DNA of 12,373 nt, taken from NCBI GenBank assembly GCA_004375885.1, contig SOJG01000065.1:1-12373 (forward strand). The letters run 5' to 3'. The notes under the pieces are model-generated. The model was not told where the DNA came from. It was given only the letters and a program-made list of their open reading frames with translations, and ran no database searches. Origin of the DNA: Dehalococcoidia bacterium. Lineage in GTDB: Bacteria; Chloroflexota; Dehalococcoidia; GIF9; AB-539-J10. The position numbers and the translations under genes are program-made. Within the stretch, counting starts at the first letter, position 1; each line of letters starts with the position of its first letter. This document shows, in pieces, positions 1 to 6,755 of this stretch.

Positions 1-309
1 GGCAGTCCGCCCACTAGCTCTTTGGTGACAGGCATTGTAGTTACAGGAGCTAACCCCGCCTTCTACATATGGTGGGCGACTGTAGGCGCAGCTCTTGTAA
101 CCGGGGCTGCCAGGTTTGGGCTTAAGGGGGTGATCCTATTGGCTCTGGTGCATCTGCCCTGCGATTTCCTCTGGAGCGAGTTTCTCTCCGTGGGTACATT
201 CGAGTCAAGACGGTGGTGGACACTGAAGGTGCAAAAGATTGTATTCGGCGTTTGCGCTTTGATTCTAGCTGGCTTTGGTGGCTGGTTCTGTCTTTCTGCG
301 TTCCTATGA
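1..309 (+). CDS. LysE-family amino-acid/metabolite exporter, C-terminal part
   Basis: The reading frame is open from the first base, so this is the last 102 residues of a protein whose start lies outside the window. LysE/RhtB exporters are inner-membrane proteins of about 200 residues that export amino acids or related small molecules. The visible part holds the family's asparagine-proline element followed by a Trp-Trp pair (NPAFYIWWATVG, about residues 17-28 of the fragment). A glycine-rich membrane segment, a segment around HLPCDFLW, and a last hydrophobic helix at the C terminus follow. The order and spacing match the second half of a LysE protein. The substrate cannot be read from the sequence. 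The gene ends 2 bases before the stop of the convergent guaB3-type gene, so the two transcripts must abut or overlap. Confidence 0.8.
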   Translation, partial: GSPPTSSLVTGIVVTGANPAFYIWWATVGAALVTGAARFGLKGVILLALVHLPCDFLWSEFLSVGTFESRRWWTLKVQKIVFGVCALILAGFGGWFCLSAFL

Positions 310-311
310 AC

Positions 312-1457
312 TCAGGGGACGTTCTGGATTGCCTGAAAGTGTTTTCCTTCAGTCTTGATAGATGGGGCGATGACCATCTTGACGTTGTGCATTTCCTTGA
401 TGTTTCGAGCGCTGCACACGCCCATGCCAGTGCGCAGAGCACCAGCCAGGTTTTGAGTGCCGTCGGTGACGGAAGTAGGACCCAGAAGAATTTGTTCCAA
501 TGGGGCGGTGGTGCCAACTCTAACACGAGTCCCTCTAGGCAAGGTTGGATGAGGGTGAGACATGCCCCAGTGGTAGCCTCTTCCCGGCGCCTCTGTTGCT
601 TGAGCTAGAGGCGAGCCAATCATTACAGCGTCAGCACCGGAGGCGAACGCCTTGCATAGATCACCACCGGTGCGGATACCTCCATCCGTTATCACTGAGA
701 CGTACTTGCCGCTTTCGTTAAGATATGTTTCTCTGGCCGCCGCACAAGCCAGAGTAGCAGTTACCTGAGGCACTCCCACGCCAATGACCTCGCGGGTAGT
801 ACAGGCAGCCCCCGGCCCCACTCCCACCAGGACGCCGTCGATCCCTGCTCTCATCAGCTCTAATGCTGAGTCGTAAGTGCAGCAATTCCCTACTATGATA
901 GGCAGGGACATTTGCTGGCATAGCTCAGGCAGGATAAGTCCCCGATAGCTCTTGGAGATGTGTCGAGCTGTAGTGACGGTAGATTGCACCACCAGTATGT
1001 CTATCCCGGCATCTTTGGCTATAGGAGCCAGCCGTTTTGTGTTGGCTGGAGTCATGGATACTGCACAAATAGCCCCAGCCTGCTTGATTACGCTAATGCG
1101 TTGGCCAATGAGCTTTTCCTTGATAGGCTCAGAGTAAATCCTTTGAAGCAGAGACGTAACCTCTCTCTCAGGAGCTCCGGTAATCTGGTCTAAAACCTCA
1201 CCGGGTCTTTCGTATCGTGTGTGTATGCCTTCCAGGTTAAGGACAGCTAGCCCGCCAAGCTTGCTAAGCTCGATAGCGAAGGCGGGGTCAACAATAGCAT
1301 CCATAGCCGAGGCCAGTATGGGTATGGAAAATGTGTGATTTCCTACGACAAAATCCGTGTTGACTTGGTCAGGATTAATGGTCACATCACCAGGGACGAG
1401 CGCCACTTCATCAAATCCGTAGGCGCGTTCCATCTCTTTGAATCCAGGGTGAGGCAT
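312..1457 (-). CDS. guaB3: GuaB3-type IMP dehydrogenase family protein
   Basis: This is a TIM-barrel protein of the IMP dehydrogenase/GMP reductase superfamily, 381 residues from the chosen ATG. The catalytic loop reads GVGPGAACTTR, with the presumed nucleophile Cys at about residue 219. The nucleotide-phosphate region follows (VITDGGIRTGGDLCKAFASGADAVMIGSPL). There is no CBS insertion, and the length of about 380 residues is typical of the GuaB3 group rather than canonical GuaB (about 490). The conserved opening RAYGFDEVALVPG begins near residue 11. I chose the ATG at 1457 over the GTG at 1484 because a good promoter (-10 at 1492-1487) predicts transcription starting near 1480, downstream of the GTG. 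The likely role is interconversion at the IMP/XMP/GMP node. Whether it oxidises IMP or reduces GMP is not decidable from sequence. It is monocistronic by appearance. Confidence 0.85.
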   Translation of the reverse strand: MPHPGFKEMERAYGFDEVALVPGDVTINPDQVNTDFVVGNHTFSIPILASAMDAIVDPAFAIELSKLGGLAVLNLEGIHTRYERPGEVLDQITGAPEREVTSLLQRIYSEPIKEKLIGQRISVIKQAGAICAVSMTPANTKRLAPIAKDAGIDILVVQSTVTTARHISKSYRGLILPELCQQMSLPIIVGNCCTYDSALELMRAGIDGVLVGVGPGAACTTREVIGVGVPQVTATLACAAARETYLNESGKYVSVITDGGIRTGGDLCKAFASGADAVMIGSPLAQATEAPGRGYHWGMSHPHPTLPRGTRVRVGTTAPLEQILLGPTSVTDGTQNLAGALRTGMGVCSARNIKEMHNVKMVIAPSIKTEGKHFQAIQNVP

Positions 1458-1486
1458 TCTTCTTTGCTTGGCAGGAGTTGGCACGA

Positions 1487-1515
1487 ACTATACAGGCATG
1501 AGGGATTGAAGTCAA
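1487..1515 (-). promoter_or_regulatory. Sigma-70-type promoter of the guaB3-type gene
   Basis: On the minus strand TTGACT (1515-1510) is separated by 17 bases from TATAGT (1492-1487). Each hexamer has five of six consensus bases. The expected transcription start is near 1480. That leaves a leader of about 23 bases before ATG 1457 and makes the upstream in-frame GTG at 1484 unusable. This is the best-matched two-box promoter in the window. Confidence 0.7.
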
Positions 1516-1954
1516 GGCTGCGTGCTGGCATTCCTTTAGCCATTAGTAATACGTTGTTTCTTTGTATTGGTCTTGACTGTACGCAGACCAGGAAATGTCG
1601 CTTTATGCCTGTGAACTATCGTAGTGTTGAAGCGATATCCCGGGAAATTCTGCTCAGGCCAGCAACAGGCTCCGCAATCTCGCCAGGTTATCGAGGTCAG
1701 AGATTAGTGCGCGGCACCAGCAATGACGCAACGAGCCAGCACAAACCTCCCCAAATATGATACACTTCGGAGCGTCATCCATCTGTCCAGACGAGGGTAC
1801 TGAGGTGCGGCTGTCAACCTGAGGGGAGGTGGCATCTTCGCCTTGGCTTGCCCTGGCTCAGGATGATAAGAAGCGAGTCACTTGGGATGTGAGTGGGTTA
1901 TCGTCTAGCGCTCCGAAGTCGTGGAAGGCTGTAGATGAAATCATAGCTGTTAAG
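1516..1954. other. Intergenic stretch without a recognisable gene
   Basis: About 440 bases separate the divergent guaB3 and rsmI promoters. Open frames here are short or are extensions of shadow frames (for example a GTG frame at 1829 that runs into rsmI), and none gives a recognisable protein. I see no tRNA-like or known riboswitch sequence. The only structure noted is the possible stem-loop at 1818-1862. It may be a decayed gene or a non-coding RNA, but nothing supports either strongly. Confidence 0.5.
1818..1862. other. Possible stem-loop in the rsmI upstream region
   Basis: CCTGAG (1818-1823) is complementary to CTCAGG (1857-1862). Inside it GGG can pair with CCC, and GGC-ATCTTC-GCC can form a terminal hairpin, giving about 12 base pairs in 45 bases. 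No U-tract follows on either strand, so it does not look like a terminator. It lies upstream of the predicted rsmI promoter, so it would not be in the rsmI mRNA. It may be chance. Confidence 0.3.
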
Positions 1955-1960
1955 TATAAT
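1955..1960 (+). promoter_or_regulatory. -10 box of rsmI, predicted leaderless start
   Basis: A perfect TATAAT ends 8 bases before the rsmI ATG at 1969. A start point 7 bases after the box would fall at 1967-1969, giving an mRNA with zero to two leader bases. No Shine-Dalgarno sequence precedes the ATG, which agrees with this. The -35 region is weak (TAGATG at 1932-1937, three of six matches at 17-base spacing). Confidence 0.55.
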
Positions 1961-1968
1961 TTCAGCTC

Positions 1969-2661
1969 ATGGCTGCTCTTTATGTCGTTGCTACTCCTAT
2001 TGGCAATCTGGAGGATGTTACCCTGCGTGCCCTGCGCGTCTTGCGGGAGGTGAAGCTTATTGCTGCTGAGGATACACGCACTACGCGCCGCTTGCTTAAT
2101 ACCTACGATATTAGGACTGCGTTGACCAGCTATCACGAGCATAGCCGGAGAGGCAAACTTGATTATCTGTTGGACTATCTTGAGAGAGAGGATCTGGCTC
2201 TGGTCTCGGAAGCGGGCACGCCTGGTCTGAGCGATCCTGGTTACGAGCTTATCGTTGCTGCGGCTGAGCGCGGGGTCTCTGTGGTACCGATTCCTGGCGC
2301 TTCGGCGGTGGTTACCGCACTGGTGGTATCTGGACTGCCTACTGACCAGTTCCTTTATGTCGGGTTTCTGCCTCGCCGCAAGGGGCAGAGGCAACGCCTT
2401 CTGGCTGCAATAGTAGATGAACCAAGAACTATAGTGGCTTTCGAGACACCCCATCGCCTCAGTGGGGCGCTGAGTGATATTGAAGAGACTCTGGGGAACA
2501 GAAGGCTAGCTTTATGCTGTGAGCTTACCAAGATTCACGAACAGATTTTCAGAGGTAGAGTGAGCCAGGCTAGGGAGCATTTTGTCGAACCAAGAGGTGA
2601 GTTTACTCTCGTTATTGAAGGTAGGACTCGAGCCTGGTTGAAATTTCAGGAAAGGAGCTAA
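1969..2661 (+). CDS. rsmI: 16S rRNA (cytidine-1402-2'-O)-methyltransferase RsmI
   Basis: RsmI uses S-adenosylmethionine to methylate the ribose of C1402 in the 16S rRNA decoding centre. The protein starts with the family's LYVVATPIGNLEDVTLRA (residues 4-21), then AAEDTRTTRRLL (32-43), SEAGTPGLSDPG (80-91) and the PGASAVVTAL segment (109-118). It ends with GEFTLVIEG. At 230 residues it keeps the tetrapyrrole-methylase fold but lacks the small C-terminal domain seen in longer members such as the E. coli protein (about 286 residues). The usual Asp in SDAGTPG is Glu here. The ATG at 1969 has no ribosome-binding site but sits 8 bases after a TATAAT box. It is followed by the small zinc-ribbon gene after 1 base, so the two are probably co-transcribed. 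Confidence 0.93.
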   Translation: MAALYVVATPIGNLEDVTLRALRVLREVKLIAAEDTRTTRRLLNTYDIRTALTSYHEHSRRGKLDYLLDYLEREDLALVSEAGTPGLSDPGYELIVAAAERGVSVVPIPGASAVVTALVVSGLPTDQFLYVGFLPRRKGQRQRLLAAIVDEPRTIVAFETPHRLSGALSDIEETLGNRRLALCCELTKIHEQIFRGRVSQAREHFVEPRGEFTLVIEGRTRAWLKFQERS

Positions 2662-2662
2662 A

Positions 2663-2866
2663 ATGCGCCGTGGTTGTATTGTGATAGCAAAGACGGAATG
2701 TGATGGTTGTCATCGTGCTATGAAATATGGAGAGCGTTATCTCCTACTCAACGGGGAAGGAGATGAAAAACAGCGTCTTTGTGTTGATTGCTGCTTGAGC
2801 TATGGACATATCTCACACGTCACGGTGAAAGGAAATCAGATATCTACCTTTCTGTCCAAGCAATAA
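2663..2866 (+). CDS. Small two-CxxC (zinc-ribbon-like) protein of unknown function
   Basis: A 67-residue protein with CDGC at residues 13-16 and CVDC at 40-43, plus an extra Cys at 44. The spacing of the two CxxC pairs suggests one zinc ribbon with an intervening short strand region (YGERYLLLNGEG). It has no signal peptide or membrane segment. A strong Shine-Dalgarno sequence, AAAGGAG (2651-2657), lies 5 bases before the ATG and inside the end of rsmI. The gene starts 1 base after the rsmI stop, so translation is likely coupled. I do not recognise a named family. The position suggests a link to ribosome or tRNA biology, but that is inference from neighbours only. It looks real because of the ribosome-binding site, the paired cysteines and the tight spacing. 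Confidence 0.72.
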   Translation: MRRGCIVIAKTECDGCHRAMKYGERYLLLNGEGDEKQRLCVDCCLSYGHISHVTVKGNQISTFLSKQ

Positions 2867-2922
2867 GGGCAGGCAGTCGCCAGTCCGAGGTCACGGTTTA
2901 CGATAATGACGGGGAGTAGCTA

Positions 2923-2961
2923 ATGCTTTGCAGTAAGCTGGCTTTTTGGGGAGCGATTTGA
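2923..2961 (+). CDS. Putative 12-residue upstream ORF coupled to metG
   Basis: GGGGAG (2911-2916) stands 6 bases before an ATG that opens a 12-codon frame, MLCSKLAFWGAI. Its TGA stop (2959-2961) overlaps the TTG start of metG (2958-2960) as TTGA. The peptide contains no methionine after the start, so it does not resemble a classical methionine attenuator. The metG ribosome-binding site (GGGGAG, 2948-2953) lies inside this frame, so ribosomes translating it would cover or open that site. No homology can be judged at this length. Confidence 0.45.
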   Translation: MLCSKLAFWGAI

Positions 2962-4655
2962 GCGAGCGGATTTTCATAGGTGTTGCCTGGCCTTACGCCA
3001 ATGGCCCACTGCACTTGGGGCATGTCGCTGGTGCCTATCTGCCGGCCGATATTTTTGCCCGCTATCATCGCCTTAAGGGCAATCATGTGCTGATGGTTTC
3101 GGGCAGTGACCAGCACGGAACGCCGGTTACCATTCGGGCTGAGCAAGAATCTGCTACTCCACAGGAAGTAGCAGCCAGGTATCATAGGCAGTTCATCGAT
3201 TGCTGGAGTAAACTGGGCATATCCTTTGATATATTTACCACGACCGACACCGCCAATCACACCCAAGTTGCCCATGACATGTTCCTTACTTTGCTCGATA
3301 AGGGTCACATTTACAGAGACAAGATGCTTCAAGCGTTTTGTCCTAAGTGCCGGAGGTTCCTTCCCGACCGCTATTTGGAAGGAACCTGTTCTCACTGTGG
3401 CTTCACTGGGGCCAGGGGTGATGAATGTGATGAATGTGGCAGGCCTTTGAGCCCATCGGAACTTAAGGAGCTTCGCTGCTGCCTCTGCTCCACTCCACCT
3501 CGCTTTGAGTTTTCGGAGCATTTCTTCTTGCGCCTTTCTTCTTTTCAGGACAAACTGGCTGCCTGGATCAAAGAGCAAACTCATTGGCGGCGCAATGTGC
3601 TCGGCGGCGCTTGGCAATTTCTGAACGCAGGCTTAAGAGACAGGGCGATTACGCGTGATTTGGACTGGGGAGTGACGGTGCCGCAACCGGGCTGTGAGCG
3701 TAAACGCCTTTATGTATGGTTTGAGAATGTGATCGGTTACTTATCGGCAAGCAAGGAATGGGCAGAATTGCAGGGGGATGATACGGCCTGGCAGGCTTTC
3801 TGGCAAGAGGATGCCAGGGGTTTCTATTTCCTGGGCAAGGACAATATCTTCTTCCATTGTCTCAGCTGGCCAGCGATGCTGATGGGTTACGGTAATCTGA
3901 ATCTTCCTTATGATGTGCCGGCCAATGAGTTCTTGACTATCGAAGGAAGGAAACTCTCTACCAGCCGAAATTGGGCGATCTGGCTCGATGATTACCTGGA
4001 AAGATATGACCCGGATGCCCTGAGATATACCTTGGCAGCAAATATGCCTGAGACCGGGGATAGCGATTTCTCCTGGCGAGAGTTCCTGCGGCGCAATAAT
4101 AATGAGCTGGTAGCCACCTACGGCAACCTGGCTCATCGTGTTCTCACCTTTGCTCATCGCAATTTCGAGGGGATCGTGCCTCCGGTGGGAGAACTCGATG
4201 CACAGAGCCAGAGATTACTCCATGGAGCCGAAGAGAGCTTGGCCGCTGTGGACAGATTGCTCTATCGTTGTGAGTTCAAGAGAGCGGTCAAGGAGGTCAT
4301 GTCTCTAGCCCAGGAAGCCAATCGTTATCTTGACGAACAGGCTCCGTGGAAGACAATCAAGACGAACCGCGGGACCTCGGCCGAGTCCATCTACACTGTC
4401 CTCTCTGTACTGACAGTATTGAAGACTGCTTTCTATCCCTTCATTCCCTTCAGTTCTGAGAAACTTCATTCGTTTCTGGGATTTGATGGCGGTGTCATGG
4501 AATCAGGTTGGGAGGCTCAGCTCTTACCGCCGGGACAGAAGCTTCGCCAGCCCGAGCCGCTCTTTGTCAAGCTGGATGAAGATATTGTTGCCGAAGAAGC
4601 AGGCCGGCTTGGCTCCGTGGGAGAGAATCACATGGAGATGGACATAGGGAGTTGA
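2958..4655 (+). CDS. metG: Methionyl-tRNA synthetase
   Basis: MetRS charges tRNA-Met with methionine, for initiation and elongation. The protein is 565 residues from TTG 2958. It has the class I signature HLGH (residues 19-22) in PYANGPLHLGH. A zinc-binding insertion with four CxxC pairs follows (CPKC, CSHC, CDEC, and CCLC, about residues 130-180). The second signature is KLSTS (332-336), standing for KMSKS. A helical anticodon-binding domain with an AVKEVMSLAQEANRYLDEQAPW segment closes the protein. There is no C-terminal tRNA-binding OB domain, so it is the shorter type. The start at 2958 was preferred to TTG 2946 because GGGGAG (2948-2953) lies 4 bases upstream and because the family begins just before this point. 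The start overlaps the stop of a 12-codon upstream frame. Confidence 0.95.
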   Translation: MSERIFIGVAWPYANGPLHLGHVAGAYLPADIFARYHRLKGNHVLMVSGSDQHGTPVTIRAEQESATPQEVAARYHRQFIDCWSKLGISFDIFTTTDTANHTQVAHDMFLTLLDKGHIYRDKMLQAFCPKCRRFLPDRYLEGTCSHCGFTGARGDECDECGRPLSPSELKELRCCLCSTPPRFEFSEHFFLRLSSFQDKLAAWIKEQTHWRRNVLGGAWQFLNAGLRDRAITRDLDWGVTVPQPGCERKRLYVWFENVIGYLSASKEWAELQGDDTAWQAFWQEDARGFYFLGKDNIFFHCLSWPAMLMGYGNLNLPYDVPANEFLTIEGRKLSTSRNWAIWLDDYLERYDPDALRYTLAANMPETGDSDFSWREFLRRNNNELVATYGNLAHRVLTFAHRNFEGIVPPVGELDAQSQRLLHGAEESLAAVDRLLYRCEFKRAVKEVMSLAQEANRYLDEQAPWKTIKTNRGTSAESIYTVLSVLTVLKTAFYPFIPFSSEKLHSFLGFDGGVMESGWEAQLLPPGQKLRQPEPLFVKLDEDIVAEEAGRLGSVGENHMEMDIGS

Positions 4656-4725
4656 GATACGGCCCCGGCATGAACGCCCTTCGCTGCCCTTGTTTTCTGT
4701 GTCTCTGCCCCTCTCGGTCTTCGAC

Positions 4726-6558
4726 TCAGCCCGGGCTCGGCTGCGCCGCTAAGCCGGCAAACAATCTATCGAGCTCGGGTTCATCAAGAGTCTCGCGAGC
4801 TATCAGTTCTTCAGCTAGCTCTCTTAGTTTGGCCTTGTTACGGGTCAGGATTCTCTTGGTGGTCTTGTAAGCCCGCTGAATAATGGCGTACACCTCTTCA
4901 TCGATTTCGTCGGCAACCTTATCGCCATAATCTCTTTGTTCGCTTATCTCCCGACCTAAGAAGACAAGTTCCTGCCTTTGCCCAAAGATACGGGGACCCA
5001 ATTTCTCGCTCATTCCATACTCGGTGACCATCTTTCTTGCTAGCTTAGTCGCCTGCTCCAGGTCGTTTTGGGCACCGGTAGTAATGTCCCCGAAGATGAT
5101 CTCCTCGGCAACACGTCCGCCCAAGAGCACCGCCAACCCGTCGTCGAATTGAGACTTGGTCCAGAGGTAACGGTCTTCCGCGGGCAACAGGCGTGTCCAG
5201 CCACCAATCATCCTTCGAGGAACGATGGAGACCTTATGCACAGGATCGGCATTGGGCAGCATCTTGGCAGTCAAGGCATGCCCACTTTCGTGGTAAGCAG
5301 TTATTTCCTTCTCCTTAGTGCTTATTACCCGGCTTTTCCTTTCCGGTCCGGCCATGGTGCGGTCGGCAGCATCCTCGAGTTCCTTCAATGTGATGTCTTT
5401 ACGGTTGCGTCTGGCAGCCAGTATGGCCGCTTCATTGATTAGGTTAGCCAGGTCAGCTCCGCTGAGCCCCGGCGTCTCCTTGGCTATAGTCTCGAGGTCG
5501 GCTTCCTTGGCCAGCGGTTTTTCCTTGGCATGTACCTGCAGAATAGCTTTGCGGCCTTTTATGTCGGGTAGGTCGATGACAATGTGGCGGTCAAAACGCC
5601 CGGGACGTAACAAGGCCGGGTCGAGGATGTCGGGGCGATTGGTGGCGGCCATGACAATGATGTTAACATTGGTATCGAAGCCATCCATCTCAGCCAGGAT
5701 TTGATTGAGTGTCTGCTCCCTTTCGTCGTGCCCTCCACCCAAGCCTGCCCCACGGTGTCGGCCTACGGCATCAATTTCATCAATAAATATAAGGCATGGT
5801 GCATTGCGCTTGGCTTGTTCAAACAGGTCTCTGACCCTGGCAGCACCCACGCCCACAAACATCTCCACAAATTCGCTGCCACTAATAGAGTAGAATGGCA
5901 CCCGGGCTTCTCCAGCTGTAGCTTTGGCTAGCAAGGTCTTACCGGTTCCTGGCGGTCCTACCAGGAGCACTCCTCGAGGTACGCGTCCTCCCAGTGTCTG
6001 GAATTTCTGCGGAGACCTGAGAAACTCCACTACTTCCTGGACCTCCTGTTTGGCCTCGTCTGCTCCGGCCACATCCGCGAAAGTCACATCGGGTCTGCGG
6101 TCGAGAGTTAATCGGGCGCGGCTCTTGCTGAAATTGAAAGCTTGTGTCCCAGCGCCGCGGGCAGCTCGGAAGAATAGGAAGTAAAACAATGCTCCAAGCA
6201 GCACGATGGGCAGGATGACTGTTAGTGCTATCGCTCCCCAATCTAAGCCGGCAGGTTTAACGTCGATTCTTATTCCTTCCGCGCCGAGGATCACCCCTTC
6301 CTTTTCCAGGTAATCGCGGAGAGCATTGGTATCGCCGTTGAAGGCAGACCTAAACAACTTCTCGTCCTCCTTTAAGCCGAACAACGTCTCCCCATCCTGC
6401 AAAATGGTATCGATTTCGCCTTGTTTGGCTGCCTCGACAAACCGGGGCAGGGTTTCTTCCTTAGGCCCCTCACCGGACATAGCAGCAAAGACCAGAGCCA
6501 CTATCACTGCCAGAAGCAGCACGTAGAAGAATCCGCTACGCCACCATTTTGTTTGCAT
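4726..6558 (-). CDS. ftsH: ATP-dependent zinc metalloprotease FtsH
   Basis: A membrane-anchored AAA+ protease that degrades misfolded membrane proteins and short-lived cytosolic proteins as a hexamer. From ATG 6558 the protein is 610 residues. The first transmembrane helix is near residues 8-27, then an extracytoplasmic domain, a second helix (about residues 105-130), and the AAA module. Visible motifs are Walker A GPPGTGKT (201-208), pore loop EMFVGVGAARVRDLF, Walker B LIFIDEIDAVGR, and the second region of homology ATNRPDILDPALLRPGRFDR. The zinc site HESGH begins at residue 423, and the later Asp ligand is in TTGAQNDLEQAT. All catalytic residues are present. The longer frame reaching 6690 was rejected because it starts upstream of the promoter and lacks FtsH-like sequence. 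It is convergent with metG, with 70 bases between the stops and no clear terminator there. Confidence 0.96.
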   Translation of the reverse strand: MQTKWWRSGFFYVLLLAVIVALVFAAMSGEGPKEETLPRFVEAAKQGEIDTILQDGETLFGLKEDEKLFRSAFNGDTNALRDYLEKEGVILGAEGIRIDVKPAGLDWGAIALTVILPIVLLGALFYFLFFRAARGAGTQAFNFSKSRARLTLDRRPDVTFADVAGADEAKQEVQEVVEFLRSPQKFQTLGGRVPRGVLLVGPPGTGKTLLAKATAGEARVPFYSISGSEFVEMFVGVGAARVRDLFEQAKRNAPCLIFIDEIDAVGRHRGAGLGGGHDEREQTLNQILAEMDGFDTNVNIIVMAATNRPDILDPALLRPGRFDRHIVIDLPDIKGRKAILQVHAKEKPLAKEADLETIAKETPGLSGADLANLINEAAILAARRNRKDITLKELEDAADRTMAGPERKSRVISTKEKEITAYHESGHALTAKMLPNADPVHKVSIVPRRMIGGWTRLLPAEDRYLWTKSQFDDGLAVLLGGRVAEEIIFGDITTGAQNDLEQATKLARKMVTEYGMSEKLGPRIFGQRQELVFLGREISEQRDYGDKVADEIDEEVYAIIQRAYKTTKRILTRNKAKLRELAEELIARETLDEPELDRLFAGLAAQPSPG

Positions 6559-6576
6559 ATCTTCGCCTGCGTCCGA

Positions 6577-6605
6577 ATTATAACAGATATATTGCAGACT
6601 GGAAA
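6577..6605 (-). promoter_or_regulatory. Extended -10 promoter of ftsH
   Basis: On the minus strand TGTTATAAT (6585-6577) is a consensus extended -10. TTTCCA (6605-6600), with four of six -35 matches, lies at 17-base spacing. The predicted start near 6570 leaves a leader of about 12 bases before ATG 6558 with only a weak ribosome-binding site. The same nine bases occur in front of thiL. Confidence 0.65.
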
Positions 6606-6625
6606 ATTTGATTGTCAAGTCTGCA
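6593..6625. repeat. 8-bp inverted repeat overlapping the ftsH promoter
   Basis: TGCAGACT (6593-6600) and AGTCTGCA (6618-6625) are perfect inverted copies separated by 17 AT-rich bases. One arm falls in the ftsH promoter spacer and touches the -35 box; the other lies just upstream. This geometry suits a dimeric or tetrameric DNA-binding regulator. It is not the CIRCE element of HrcA. It could be chance. Confidence 0.35.
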
Positions 6626-6724
6626 GGCAGAGTGGCGGGGCAGTGCAGTTGCCGGGCGAAGCGTGTCATATCCGAAATGTCCAATGGCAAGATGATCTTG
6701 GTCTCGGTCAGGGGTTGCCATAAG

Positions 6725-6733
6725 TGGTATAAT
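6725..6733 (+). promoter_or_regulatory. Extended -10 promoter of rsfS
   Basis: TGGTATAAT is a consensus extended -10 box. The -35 region is poor (CGGTCA at 6705-6710). The predicted start near 6740 places the ribosome-binding site GGAGG (6740-6744) at the very 5' end of the mRNA. The box is about 140 bases from the divergent ftsH -10. Confidence 0.6.
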
Positions 6734-6755
6734 GTAGAGGGAGGTTAGTGCCTTT

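Noticed and set aside
1335..1760. 141-codon plus-strand frame in the guaB3-rsmI gap
   Set aside because: Its first third is antisense to guaB3 and the rest shows no family-like pattern.
1777..1790. 14-base sequence identical to 7101-7114 in the end of ndk (ATCCATCTGTCCAG)
   Set aside because: One shared 14-mer in 12 kb is near chance expectation, and the flanks do not align, so it is not good evidence for an ndk relic.
1829..2053. 74-codon GTG frame after a GAGGGGAGG
   Set aside because: The ribosome-binding-like sequence touches the GTG with no spacing, the frame runs into rsmI out of phase, and the protein is unrecognisable.
2898..3617. 239-codon open frame on the minus strand opposite metG
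   Set aside because: It lies wholly antisense to a clear MetRS with both signatures and zinc pairs; its sequence resembles no protein family and has no ribosome-binding site. The same applies to shorter antisense frames opposite metG, ftsH and rsmI.
4656..4725. Search for a shared terminator between convergent metG and ftsH
   Set aside because: No stable hairpin followed by a T-run was visible on either strand.
4728..4737. Palindrome AGCCCGGGCT at the end of ftsH
   Set aside because: A 10-base palindrome without loop or T-tract; it codes for the ftsH C terminus and does not look like a terminator.
6559..6690. Longer FtsH start upstream of 6558
   Set aside because: The added residues are not FtsH-like and the frame would begin upstream of the extended -10 box.
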